This document shows, one piece after another, positions 51,201-62,601 of a DNA stretch of 64,000 bases. Within the stretch, counting starts at the first letter, position 1. Each line of letters begins with the position of its first letter. A program made the translations under genes and the position numbers. The notes below the pieces were generated by a model that searched no databases, was not told the origin of the DNA, and saw only the letters and a list, made by a program, of their open reading frames with translations. Source of the stretch: Fragum whitleyi. Its lineage: Eukaryota; Mollusca; Bivalvia; Cardiida; Cardiidae. The DNA lies in assembly GCA_948146395.1 (NCBI GenBank), contig OX411555.1, forward strand, positions 43,175,725 through 43,239,724, written 5' to 3'.

Positions 51201-54005
51201 GATCGGTCAAGCTCAAGGTTGACCCTTTTTGCCGTTTTTGCCAATTTGAGTCGCATGGAGCAATGGCTTCGGCCGTGCGATCTGACCTGGGCTCGCGCCA
51301 GAGACCAGGGGACCACCTGGACCTAAGGCGATAAGGATTTGGGGTCCATCTGACAAGGTCAAGGGGGTCAAAGCGGCGATTGAACACGGCACAAAAGTAA
51401 GCAAATTGGTCACGACTAGTGCACGCACATCGGCTGAGCCATCCGACCTGGGCTCGCCAACGTGACCAGGGGACCCGCCCACCTTGCCGCGTTCAGAGGT
51501 TCCAATCTCTCGGTCAAGGTCAAGTGGTCCAGAAACCCCATTGAAATGCCTACTTTTGGGTTTTTTCACCAACTTGGCACCCGCGCAGCAACAGCTACGG
51601 CTGAGCGATCTGACCCGGGCTCGCGCCAGTGCCAAGACAAATCCCCGGACTTGAGGCCCTATGAGTTTCGGGTTGACGGGTCAAGCCAAAGGGGTAGAAA
51701 ACTGCTTCCCAAGTTGCCAATAGTGAAGGCCTCTGGGTGTGTTTTGGTCTTTTCAAGAGGGAACCGCATGCCTTTAGCCTGTGCGATCTGACCTGGGCTC
51801 GCGGCAGTGACCAAGGGTCCATCTGGACCTGCAACACGCAGAGTTTCGGGTCGATCGGTCAAGGTCGACCCTTTTTGCCGTTTTTGCAAATTTGAGTCGC
51901 ATGGAGCAATGGCTTCGGCCGTGCGATCTGACCTGGGCTCGCGCCAGAGACCAGGGGACCACCTGGGCCTAAGGCGATAAGGATTTGGGGTCCATCTGAC
52001 AAGGTCAAGGGGGTCAAAGCGGCGATTGAACACGGCACAAAAGTAAGCAAATTGGTCACGACTAGTACACGCCCATCGGCTGAGCCATCCGACCTATGCT
52101 TGTCAACGTGCCCAGGGGACCCGCCCACCTTGCCGCGTTCAGAGGTTCCAATCTCTCGGTCAAGGTCAAGTGGTTCAGAAACCCCATTGAAATGCCTACT
52201 TTTGGGTTTTTTCACCAACTTGGCACCCGCGCAGCAACGGCTACGGCTGAGCGATCTGACCCGGGCTTGCGCCAGTGCCAAGACGAATCCCCGGACTTGA
52301 GGCCCTATGAGTTTCGGGTTGACGGGTCAAGCCAAAGGGGTAGAAAACTGCTTCCCAAGTTGCCAATAGTGAAGGCCTCTGGGTGTGTTTTGGTCTTTTC
52401 AAGAGGGAACCGCATGCCTTTAGCCTGTGCGATCTGACCTGGGCTCGCAGCAGTGACCAAGGGTCCATTGGGACCTGCAACACGCAGAGTTTCGGGTCGA
52501 TCGGTCAAGCTAAAGGTCGACCCTTTTTGCTGTTTTTGCCAATTTGAGTCGCATGGAGCAATGGCTTCGGCCGTGTGATCTGACCTGGGCTCGCGCCAGA
52601 GACCAGGGGACCACCTGGACCTAAGGCGATAAGGATTTGGGGTCCATCTGACAAGGTCAAGGGGGTCAAAGCGGCGATTGAACACGGCACAAAAGTAAGC
52701 AAATTGGTCACGACTAGTGCACGCCCATCGGCTGAGCCATCCGACCTGGGCTCGCCAACGTGCCCAGGGGACCCGCCCACCTTGCCGCGTTCAGAGGTTC
52801 CAATCTCTTGGTCAAGGTCAAGTGGTCCAGAAACCCCATTAGTTTGCCTACTTTTGGGTTTTTTCACCAACTTGGCACCCGCGCAGCAACAGCTACGGCT
52901 GAGCGATCTGACCCGGGCTCGCGCCAGTGCCAAGACGAATCCCTGGACTTGAGGCCCTATGAGTTTCGGGTTGACGGGTCAAGCCAAAGGGGTAGAAAAC
53001 TGCTTCCCAAGTTGCCAATAGTGAAGGCCTCTGGGTGTGTTTTGGTCTTTTCAAGAGGGAACCGCATGCCTTTAGCCTTAGCAATCTGACCTGGGCTCGC
53101 GGCAGTGACCAAGGGTCCATCTGGACCTGCAACATGCAGAGTTTCGGGTCGATCGGTCAAGCTCAAGGTCGACCCTTTTTGCCGTTTTTGCCAATTTGAG
53201 TTGCATGGAGCAATGGCTTCGGCCGTGCGATCTGACCTGGGCTCGTGCCAGAGACCAGGGACCACCTGGACCTAAGGCGATAAGGATTTGGGGTCCATCT
53301 GACAAGGTCAAGGGGGTCAAAGCGGCGATTGAACACGGCACAAAAGTAAGCAAATTGGTCACGACTAGTGCACGCCCATCGGCTGAGCCATCCGACCTGG
53401 GCTCGCCAACATGCCCAGGGGACCCGCCCACCTTGCCGCGGTCAGAGGTTCCAATCTCTCGGTCAAGGTCAAGTGGTCCAGAAACCCCATTGAAATGCCT
53501 ACTTTTGGGTTTTTTCACCAACTTGGCACCCGCGCAGCAACGGCTACGGCTGAGCAATCTGACCCGGGCTCGCGCCAGTGCCAAGACGAATCCCCGGACT
53601 TGAGGCCCTATGAGTTTCGGGTTGACAGGTCAAGCCAAAGGGGTAGAAAACTGCTTCCCAAGTTGCCAATAGTGAAGGCCTCTGGGTGTGTTTTGGTCTT
53701 TTCAAGAGGGAACCGCATGCCTTTAGCCTGTGCGATCTGACCTGGGCTCGCGGCAGTGACCAAGGGTCCATCTGGACCTGCAACACGCAGAGTTTTGGGT
53801 TGATCGATCAAGCTCAACGTCGACCCTTTTTGCCGTTTTTGCCAATTTGAGTCGCATGGAGCAATGGCTTCGGCCGTGCGATCTGACCTGGGCTCGCGCC
53901 AGAGACCAGGGGACCACCTGGACTTAAGGCGATAAGGATTTGGGGTCCATCTGACAAGGTCAAGGGGGTCAAAGCGGGATTGAACACGGCACAAAAGTAA
54001 GCAAA

Positions 54006-55998
54006 TTGGTCACGACTAGTGCACGCCCATCGGCTGAGCCATCCGACCTGGGCTCGCCAACGTGCCCAGGGGACCCGCCCACCTAGCCGCGTTCAGAGGT
54101 TCCAATCTCTCGGTCAAGGTCAAGTGGTCCAGAAACCCCATTGAAATGCCTACTTTTGGGTTTTTTCACCAACTTGGCACCCGCGCAGCAACGGCTACGG
54201 CTGAGCGATCTGACCCGGGCTCGCGCCAGTGCCAAGACGAATCCCCGGACTTGAGGCCCTATGAGTTTCGGGTTGACAGGTCAAGCCAAAGGGGTGGAAA
54301 ACTGCTTCCCAAGTTGCCAATAGTGAAGGCCTCTGGGTGTGTTTTCGTCTTTTCAAGAGGGAACCACATGCCTCTAGGTCCATCTGGACCTGCAAGACGC
54401 AGAGTTTCGGGTCAATCGGTCAAGCTCAAGGTCGACCCTTTTTGCCGTTTTTGCCAATTTGAGTCGCATGGAGCAATGGCTTCGGCCGTGCGATCTGACC
54501 TGGGCTCGCGCCAGAGACCAAGGGACCACCTGGACCTAAGGCGATAAGGATTTGGGATCCATCTGACAAGGTCAAGGGGGTCAAAGCGGGTATTGAACAC
54601 GGCACAAAAGTAAGCAAATTGGTCACGACTAGTGCACGCCCATCGGCTGAGCCATCCGACCTGGGCTCGCCAACGTGCCCAGGGGACCCGCCCACCTTGC
54701 CGTGTTCAGAGGTTCCAATCTCTCGGTCAAGGTCAAGTGGTCCAGAAACCCCATTGAAATGCCTACTTTTGGGTTTTTTCACCAACTTGGCACCTGCGCA
54801 GCAACGGCTATGGCTGAGCGATCTGACCCGGGCTCGCGCCAGTGCCAAAACAAATCCCCGGACTTGAGGCCCTATGAGTTTCGGGTTGACGGGTCAAGCC
54901 AAAGGGGTAGAAAACTGCTTCCCAAGTTGCCAATAGTGAAGGCCTCTGGGTGTGTTTTGGTCTTTTCAAGAGGGAACCGCATGCCTTTAGCCTGTGCGAT
55001 CTGACCTGGGCTCGCGGCAGTGACCAAGGGTCCATCTGGACCTGCAACACGCAGAGTTTCCGGTCGATTGGTCAAGCTCAAGGTCGACCCTTTTTGCCGT
55101 TTTTGCCATTTTGAGTCGCATGGAGCAATGGCTTCGGCCGTGTGATCTGACCTGGGCTCGCGCCAGAGACCAGGGGACCACCTGGACCTAAGGCGATAAG
55201 GATTTAGGGTCCATCTGACAAGGTCAAGGGGGTCAAAGTGGGGATTGCAAACGGCACAAAAGTAAGCAAATTGGTCACGACTTGTGCACTCCCATCGGCT
55301 GAGCCATCCGACCTGGGCTCGCCAACGTGCCCAGGGGACCCGCCCACCTTGCCGCGTTCAGAGGTTCCAATCTCTCGGTCAAGGTCAAGTGGTCCAGAAA
55401 CCCCATTGAAATGCCTACTTTTGGGTTTTTTCACCAACTTGGCACCCGCGCAGCAACGGCTACGGCTGAGCGATCTGACCCGGGCTCGCGCCAGTGCCAA
55501 GACGAATCCCTGGACTTGAGGCCCTATGAGTTTCGGGTTGACGGGTCAAGCCAAAGGGGTAGAAAACTGCTTCCCAAGTTGCCAATAGTGAAGGCCTCTG
55601 GGTGTGTTTTGGTCTTTTCAAGAGGGAACCGCATGCCTTTAGCCTGTGCGATCTGACCTGGGCACGCGGCAGTGACCAAGGGTCCATCTGGACCTGCAAC
55701 ACGCAGAGTTTCGGGTCGATCGGTCAAGCTCAAGGTCGACCCTTTTTGCCGTTTTTGCCAATTTGAGTCGCATGGAGCAATGGCTTCGGCCGTGTGATCT
55801 GACCTGGGCTCGCGCCAGAGACAAGGGGACCACCTGGACCTAAGGCGATAAGGATTTGGGGTCCATCTGACAAGGTCAAGGGGGTCAAAGCGGCGATTGA
55901 ACATGGCACAAAAGTAAGCAAATTGGTCACGACTAGTGCACGCCCATCGGCTGAGCCACCCGCCCACCTTGCCGCTTTCAGAGGTTCCAATCTCTCGG
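54006..55998 (+). repeat. Degenerate right edge of array 1
   Basis: The unit anchored at 54,006 is only 613 bp. About 39 bp that include the D core are missing at 54,376, where cctctag runs directly into gtccatctgg. The last unit has lost about 32 bp that include the B core near 55,958, where gagcca joins cccgcccacc. It then stops at the B/C boundary. Earlier units rarely lose their cores, so damage is concentrated beside the junction. Confidence 0.85.
55994..55998. other. Orientation and subfamily junction (5-bp overlap ctcgg)
   Basis: Left of this point the sequence is array 1 on the plus strand, ending ccaatctctcgg at the B/C boundary. Right of it the sequence is array 2 in the opposite orientation, continuing ctcggagcgttgcagg as in subunit W. 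The five bases ctcgg belong to both. This looks like an inversion or end-joining breakpoint between two related satellite arrays. An error in assembly cannot be excluded from sequence alone. Confidence 0.85.
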
Positions 55999-56582
55999 AG
56001 CGTTGCAGGTTCAGGTTGTCCCTTGGTCACATGCGCGAGCCCAGGTCAGACCGCACAGCAGACTTGGCAACTTGGTACGCAGTTTTCTACCCCTTTGGCA
56101 TGACCGATCGACCTGAAACTGGGAATGTTGCAGGTTCAGGTGGTCCCCTGTTCACTCGCGTGAGCCCAGATCAGATCACTCAGCCAAAGAGCATGCGGTT
56201 CACGGCTGAAAAACCCTAACAAACCCAAAGGCCTTGTCTGTTGGCAACTTGGTAGGCAGTTTTCTACTCCTTTGCCTTGACCCATCGACCCGAAACTCGG
56301 AATTTTGCAGGTTCCGGTGGTCCCTTGGTCACAAGCGCGAGCCCAGGTCAGATCGCTCAGGCAGCACAGCAGAAAGGTATGCGGTTCGCGTTTGAAAAGA
56401 CCAAAGCAAGCCCAATTTCTTCACTTTTGGCCCACTTGGTACGCAGTTTTTCTACCCCTTAGGCTTGATCTATCGACCCGGAACTCTAGGCATTGCAGGT
56501 TGGGGTGGTCAAAGCCAATGCCAATGCTCTATGCCGCTCAAATTGGCATACCTGGCCAAATGGGTCGACCTTGACCTTGACT
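55999..56582 (-). repeat. Damaged first unit of array 2
   Basis: The W next to the junction lacks roughly 55 bp, with cagcaga running into cttggcaac near 56,060. X (from 56,106) is complete. Y (from 56,284) has an X-like insert before ggcagcacagcag. Z (56,471-56,582) is 112 bp instead of about 146, missing the stretch between ggggtggtc and aaagcc near 56,508. Breakage on this side mirrors that on the array 1 side. Confidence 0.8.
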
Positions 56583-57297
56583 GATCGACCCGAAACTCGG
56601 AGCGTTGCAGGTTCAGGTGGTCCCGTGGTCACACATGCGAGCCCAGGTCAGACTGCATAGCAGAAGGGTATGCGGTTCGCGCTTGAAAAGGCCAAAACAA
56701 GCCCAAAGGCCTTGACTGTTGGCAAATTGGTACGCAGTTTTCTACCCTTTTGGCTTGACTGATCAACCCAAAACTTGGAATATTGCAGGTTCGGGTGGTC
56801 CCCTGATCACTCGCGCAAGCCGGGATCAGATAGATCAGCCCAAGGGCATGCGGTTCACCGCTGAAAAACCCTAACAAACCCAAAGGCCTTGACTGTTGGC
56901 AACATGGTAGGCAGTTTTCTACCCCTTTGCCTTGACCCATCGACCCGAAATTCGGAGCATTGCAGGTTCAGATAGTCCCCGGTCACTCGCGCGAGCCCAG
57001 GTCAGGCAGCACAGCAGAAAGGTATGCGGTTCGCGTTTGAAAAGACCAAAACAAGCCCAATTTCTTCACTTTTGGCCCACATGGTACACAGTTTTTCTAC
57101 CCCTTAGGCTTGACCTATCGACCAAGAACTCTGGGCATTGCAGGTTGGGGTGGTCCCCTGGTCTGTCGCGCGAGCCCAGATCAGAACACTCAGCCCAACC
57201 CAAGGGCATGCGGTTCACTGCTGAAAAGCCCTAACAAACCCAAAGGCCTTGACTGTTGGCAACTTGGTAGCCAGTTTTCTACCCCTTTGCCTTGACC
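56583..57297 (-). repeat. W-X-Y plus a Z/X chimeric subunit
   Basis: W starts at 56,583, X at 56,761 and Y at 56,938. The fourth subunit (57,116-57,297) starts as Z (ctctgggcattgcaggttgg) and changes to X after the gagcccagatcag core (cccaagggcatgcgg and on). The exchange point lies in the core shared by all subunits. Confidence 0.8.
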
Positions 57298-57655
57298 CAT
57301 CGACCCAAATCTCAGAGCCTTGCAGGTTCAGATGGTCCCCCTGTCACTCACGCCAGCCCAGGTCAGGCAGCACAGCAGAAAGTTATGCGATTCGCGTTTG
57401 AAATGACCAAAACAAGCCCAATTTCTTCACTTTTGGCCCACTTGATACGCAGTTTTTCTACCCCTTAGGCTTGACCTATCAACCTGAAACTCAGAGCACT
57501 GCAGGTTCAGATGGTCCCCCGGTCACTCGCGCGAGCCCAGGTCAGGCAGCACAGCAGAAAGGTATGCGTTTTACGTTTGAAAAGACCAAAACAAGCCCAA
57601 TTTCTTCACTTTTGGCTCACTTGGTACGCAGTTTTTCTACCCCTTAGGCTTGACC
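57298..57655 (-). repeat. Tandem pair of Y subunits (2 x 179 bp)
   Basis: Two successive subunits both carry ggcagcacagcagaaag and aagcccaatttcttcac, with no Z between them. The second has a tatcaacctgaaactc head where a W or Z head is usual. Loss of a Z by exchange in the cttgacctat end is the simplest reading. Confidence 0.8.
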
Positions 57656-59730
57656 TATCGACCCGGAACTCTGGGCATTGCAAGTTCAGGTGGTCCCATG
57701 GTCACACGCGCGAGCCCAGGTCAGACCACACAGCAGAAGGGTATGCGGTTCGCGCTTGAAAAGGCCAAAACAAGCCCAAAGGCCTTGACTGTTGGCAACT
57801 TGGTACGCAGTTTTCTACCCCTTTGACTTGACCAATCGACCGGAAACTCGGAATTTTTGTAGGTTTGGGTGGTCCTCTGGTCATTCCCGCAAGCCCAAGT
57901 CAGATCGCTTATCCCAAGGGCATGCGGTTCACTGCTGAAAAACCCTTACAAACCCAAAGGCCTTGACTGTTGGCAACTTGGTAGGCAGTTTTCTAACCCT
58001 TTGCCTTGACCCATCGACCCGAAACTCGGAGCCTTGCAGGTTCAGATGGTCCCCTGTCACTGGCACGAGCCCAGGTCAGGCAGCACAGCAGAAAGGTATG
58101 CGGTTCGCGTTTGAAAAGACCAAAACAAGCCAAATTTCTTCACTATTTGGCCCACTTGGTACGCAGTTTTCTTCTACCCCTGAGGCTTGACCTATCAACC
58201 CGGAACTCAGGGCATTGCAGGTTGGGGTGGTCCCCTGGTCTGTCGCGCGAGCCCAGATCAGACTGCACGGCCAAAGCCAATGCTCTATGCCGCTCAAATT
58301 GGCATACCTGGCCAAACTGCTTGACATTGACCTTGACTGATCGACCCGAAACTCAGAGCGTTGCAGGTTCAGATGGTCCCCCGGTCCCTTGCACGAGCCC
58401 AGGTCAGGCAGCACAGCAGAAAGGTATGCGGTTTGCGTTTGAAAAGACCAAAATAAGCCCAATTTCTTCACTTTTGGCCAACTTGGTACGCAGTTTTTCT
58501 TCCCCTTAGGCTTGACCTATCGACCCAGAACTCTGGGCATTGCAGGTTGGGGTGGTCCCCTGGTCTCACACACGAGCCAAGGTAAGACCGCACAGCAGAA
58601 GGGCATGCGGTTCGCGCTTGAAAAGGCGAAAACAAGCTCAAAGGCCTTGACTGTTGGTAATTGGTACGCAGTTTTCTACCCCTTTGACTTGACCGATCAA
58701 CCCAAAACTTGGAATGTTGCAGGTTCGGGTGGTCCCATGGTCACTCATGGATGGCCAGGTCAGATTGCTCAGCCCAAGGGCATGCGGTTCACTGCTGAAA
58801 AGCCGTAACAAACCCAAAGGCCTTGACTGTTGGCAACTTGGTAGCCAGTTTTCTACCCCTTTGCCTTGACCCATCGACCCGAATCTCAGAGCCTTGCAGG
58901 TTCCGATGGTCCCCTGTCACTGGCACGAGCCCAGGTCAGGCAGCACAGCAGAAAGGTATGCGGTTCGCGTTTGAAAAGACCAAAACAAGCCCAATTTCTT
59001 CACTTTTGGCCCATTTGGTACGCAGTTTTCTTCTACCCCTGAGGCTTGACCTATCGACCCGGAACTCAGGGCATTGCAGGTTGGGGTGGTCCCCTGGTCT
59101 GTCGCGCGAGCCCAGATCAGACTGCACGGCCAAAGCCAATGCTCTATGCCGCTCAAATTGGCAAACCTGGCCAAACTGGTTGACATTGACCTTGACTGAT
59201 CAACCCAAACTCAGAGCGTTGCAGTTTCAGATGGTCCCCCGGTCACTCTTTTGAGCCCAGGTCAGGCAGCACAGCAGAAAGGTATGCGGTTTGCGTTTGA
59301 AAAGACCAAAACAAGCCCAATTTCTTCACTTTTGGTTCACTTGGTACGCAGTTTTTCTACCCCTTAGGCTTGACCTATCGACCTTGAACTCTGGGCATTG
59401 CAAGTTCAGGTGGTCCCGTGGTAAAACCCGTGAGCCCAGGTCAGACCGCACAGCAGAAGGGTATGCGGTTCGCACTTGAAAAGGCCATAACAAGCCCAAA
59501 GCCCTTGACTGTTGGCAAATTGGTACGCAGTTTTCTACCCTTTTGGCTTGACTGATCGACCCAAAACTTGGAATGTTGCAGGTTCGGGTGGTCCCCTGGT
59601 CACTCGCGCTAGCCCAGGTCAGATCGCTCAGCACAAGGGCATATGGTTCACTGTTTATAAACCCTAACAAACCCAAAAGCCTTGACTGTTGGCAACTTGG
59701 TAGGCAGTTTTCTACCTATTTGCCTTGACC
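57298..59730 (-). repeat. Five-subunit higher-order repeat of array 2 (~860 bp)
   Basis: Two full copies, 58,012-58,871 (860 bp) and 58,872-59,730 (859 bp), have the order Y, Z, Y with a W-like head, Z/W chimera, X. In the first the subunits start at 58,012, 58,193, 58,339, 58,517 and 58,695. Shared private variants include cccctgtcactggcacgag (58,051 and 58,911), ttcttctacccctgaggc and cttgacattgaccttg. A shorter copy, 57,298-58,011, has Y, Y, Z/W, X and lacks Z, leaving two Y subunits in tandem (57,298-57,476 and 57,477-57,655). Confidence 0.85.
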
Positions 59731-60055
59731 AATCGACCCGAAACTCGGAGCGTATCAGGTTCAGATAGTCCCTTGGTCACTCGCACAAGCCCAGGTCAGG
59801 CAGCACAGCAGAAAGGTATGCAGTTCGCATTTGAAAAGACCAAAACAAGCCCAATTTCTTCACTTTTGGCCCACTTGGTACGCAGTTTTTCTACCCCTTA
59901 GGCTTGACCTATCGACCCAGAACTCTGGGCATTGCAGGTTGAGGTGGTCCCCTGGTCTGTCGCGTGAGCCCAGATCAGACCGCACAGCCCAAGCCAATGC
60001 TCTATGCCGCTCAAATTGGCATACCTGGCCAAACGGGTCAACCTTGACCTTGACT

Positions 60056-60739
60056 GATCGACCCGAAACTCGGAGCGTTGCAGGTTCAGGTGGTCCCGTG
60101 GTCACACACGCGAGCCCCAGTCAGACCGCACTGCAGAAGGGTATGTGGTTCGCTCTTGAAAAGGCAAAAACAAGCCTAAAGGCCTTGACTGTTGGCAACT
60201 TGGTACGCAGTTTTCTACCCCTTTGGCTTGACTGATCAACCCAAAACTCGGAATGTTGCAGGTTCGGGTGGTCCCCTGGTCACTTGCACGAGCCCAGGTC
60301 AGATCGCTCAGCCCAAGGGCATGCGGTTCACTGCTGAAAAACCCTAACAAACCTAAAGGCCTTGACTGTTGGCAACTTGGTAGGCAGTTTTCTACCCCTT
60401 TGCCTTGACCCATCGACCTGAAACTCGGAGCCTTGCAGGTTCAGATGGTCCACCGGTCACTCGCACGAGCCCAGGTCAGGCAGCACAGCAGAAAGGTATG
60501 CGGTTTGCATTTGATAAGACCAAAACAAGCCCAATTTCTTCTCTTTTGGCCCACTTGGTAGGCAGTTTTCTTCTACCCCTTAGGCTTGACCTATCTACCC
60601 GGAACTCAGGGCATTGCAGGTTAGGGTGGTCCCCTGGTCTGTCGCGCGACCCCAGATCAGACCGCAAGGCAAAAGCCATTGCTCTATGCCGCTCAAATTG
60701 GCATACCTCAGGCCAAACTGGTCGACCTTGACCTTGACT
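60056..60739 (-). repeat. Reference unit of array 2 (W-X-Y-Z, 684 bp)
   Basis: W is 60,056-60,233, X 60,234-60,410, Y 60,411-60,591 and Z 60,592-60,739. W has agaagggtatg and ccaaaggcc or cctaaaggcc; X has gatcgctcagcccaagggc and ctgctgaaaaaccc; Y has ggcagcacagcagaaagg and cccaatttcttc; Z has ctctatgccgctcaaattgg. Each has the core gagcccaggtcaga or its close variant at about one third of its length. Confidence 0.9.
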
Positions 60740-61459
60740 GATCAACCCGAAACTCGGAGCATTGCAGGTTCAGGTGGTCCCGTGGTCACACCCGCGTGCC
60801 AAGGTAAGACCGCACAGCAGAAGGGCATGCGGTTCGCGCTTGAAAAGGCCAAAACAAGCTCAAAGGCCTTGACTTTTGGCAACTTGGTACGCAGTTTTTT
60901 ACCCCTTTGGCTTGACCAATCAACCCGAAACTTGGAATGTTGCAGGTTCGGGTGGTCCCCTGGTCACTCGGGCGAGCCCAGGTCAGATCGCTCAGCCCAA
61001 GGGCATGTGGTTCACTGCTGAAAAACAATAACAAATCCAAAGGCTTTGACTGTTGGCAACTTGGTAGGCAGTTTTCTACCCCTTTGCCTTGATCCATCGA
61101 CCCCAAAATCGGAGCGTTGCAGGTTCAGATGGTCCCCCGGTCATACGCGTGAGCCCAGGTCAGGCAGCACAGCAGAAACATATGGGGTTCGCGTTTGAAA
61201 AGACCAAAACAAGCCCAATTTCTTCACTTTTGGCCCACTTTTAACACAGTTTTTCTGCCCCTTAGGGTTGACCTATCTACCCGGAACTCTGGGCATTGCA
61301 GGTTGAGGTGGTCTCCTGGTCTGTCGCACAGCCCAGACCAGACCGCACGGCCGAAGCCAATGCTCTATGCCGCTCAAATTGGCATACCTGGCCAAATGGG
61401 TCGACCTTGACTTTGAATGATTGACCAGAAACTCGGAGCGTTGCAGGTTCAGGTGGTCC
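60740..61459 (-). repeat. Copy 1 of a ~2.54-kb larger-scale repeat in array 2
   Basis: It shares private variants with 63,280-64,000 at an offset of 2,540-2,541 bp. They are cccgcgtgccaaggt in W, ggtcatacgcgtgagccc and agaaacatatggggttc in Y, gtctcctggtctgtcgcacagcc in Z, and gaatgattgaccag at the Z/W boundary. Confidence 0.8.
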
Positions 61460-62099
61460 AGTGGTCACACCCGCGAGCCCAGGTCAGACCGCACAGCAGA
61501 AGGGTATGAGGTTCGCGCTTGAAAAGGCCAAAACAAGCCCAAAGACCTTGAATGTTGGCAACTTGGTATGCAGTTTTTTACCCCTTTGGCTTGACTGATC
61601 GACCCGAAACTCGGAGCGTTGCAGGTTCGGGTGGTCCCCTGGTCACGCGCTTGAGCCCAGGTCAGATTGCTCTGCCCAAGGGCATGCGGTTCACTGCTGA
61701 AAAACCCTTACAAACCCAAAGGCCTTGACTGTTGGCGACTTGGTAGGCAGTTTTCTACCCCTTTGCCTTGACCCATCGACCCGAAACTCGGAGTGTTGCA
61801 GGTTCAGATGGTCCCCCAGTCTCTCGCACGAGCCCAGGTCAGGCAGCACAGCAGAAAGGTATGCGGTTCGCGTTTGAAAAGACCAAAACAAGCCCAATTT
61901 CTTCAATTTTGGCCCACTTGGTACGCAGTTTTTCTACCCCTTAGACTTGACCTATCGACCCGGAACTCTAGGCATTGCAGGTTGGGGTTGTCCCCTGGTC
62001 TGTCGCGCGAATCCAGATTAGACAGCACGGCCGAAGCCAATGCTCTATGCCGCTCAAATTTGGCATACCTGGCCAAACGGGTCAACCTTGACCTTGACT

Positions 62100-62601
62100 G
62101 ATCAACCCGAAACTCAGAGCGTTGCAGGTTCAGGTGGTACCCTGGTCACTCGCGCAAGCCCAGGTCAGATCGCTCAGCCCAAGGGCATGCGGTTCACTGC
62201 TGAAAAACCCTTACAAACCCAAAGGCCTTGACTGTTTGCAACTTAGTAGGCAGTTATCTACCCCTTTGCCTTGACTGATCAACCCGAAACTCGGAGCGTT
62301 GTAGGTTCAGATGGTCCCCCGGTCACTCGCGAGAGCCCAGGTCAGGCAGCACAGCAGAAAGGTATGCGGTTCGTGTTTGAAAAGACCAAAACAAGCCCAA
62401 TTTCTTCACTTTTGGCCCACTTGGTACGCAGTTTTTCTACCCCTTAGTCTTGACCTATTGACCCGGAACTCTGGGCATTGCAGGTTGGGGTGGTCCCCTG
62501 GTCTGTCGCTTGAGCCCAGATCAGACCGCACGGCCCAAGCCAATGCTCTATGCCACTCAAATTGGCATACCTGGCCAAACGGGTCAACCTTGACCTTGAC
62601 T
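62100..62601 (-). repeat. 502-bp three-subunit unit in array 2
   Basis: The first subunit starts like W (ctcagagcgttgcaggttcagg) and changes to X sequence (gatcgctcagcccaaggg) in the core. Y and Z follow. One subunit length of about 178 bp is missing compared with neighbours. This is the same kind of event as the 506-bp units in array 1, between W and X. Confidence 0.85.

Larger units (their letters stand above)
1..55998 (+). repeat. Satellite array 1: direct tandem array of ~652-bp units
   Basis: The same sequence recurs head to tail from base 1 to the orientation switch. Anchors (first base of ttggtcacgactag or its variant): 215, 867, 1519, 2169, 2815, 3467, 4118, 4769, 5421, 5927, 6579, 7231, 7883, 8389, 9032, 9683, 10335, 10986, 11638, 12290, 12942, 13595, 14243, 14895, 15547, 16198, 16849, 17647, 18299, 18951, 19603, 20254, 20906, 21412, 22064, 22715, 23368, 24010, 24662, 25314, 25956, 26607, 27260, 27913, 28566, 29217, 29869, 30521, 31173, 31826, 32479, 33132, 33785, 34438, 35090, 35744, 36396, 37049, 37702, 38354, 39007, 39660, 40312, 40965, 41618, 42271, 42924, 43577, 44230, 44883, 45536, 46188, 46840, 47494, 48146, 48798, 49450, 50102, 50754, 51406, 52052, 52704, 53355, 54006, 54619, 55271, 55923. 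Most intervals are 650-654 bp. Nothing foreign is inserted between units. Plus strand is an arbitrary reference orientation. This is non-coding satellite DNA; family and host are not recognised. Confidence 0.98.
45487..55998 (+). repeat. Array 1, right domain: ordinary 652-bp units to the array edge
   Basis: These are units without the extra A, mostly 652 bp. The exceptions are the 1.67-kb duplicate block, a 646-bp unit anchored at 51,406 (6 bp missing from tcaagctcaagg near 51,860) and the damaged last units described separately. No higher-order period is obvious by eye in 48.2-54 kb. Confidence 0.88.

Noticed and set aside
1..55998. CRISPR array
   Set aside because: The repeats are contiguous and about 652 bp long, without unique spacers; there are no cas genes.
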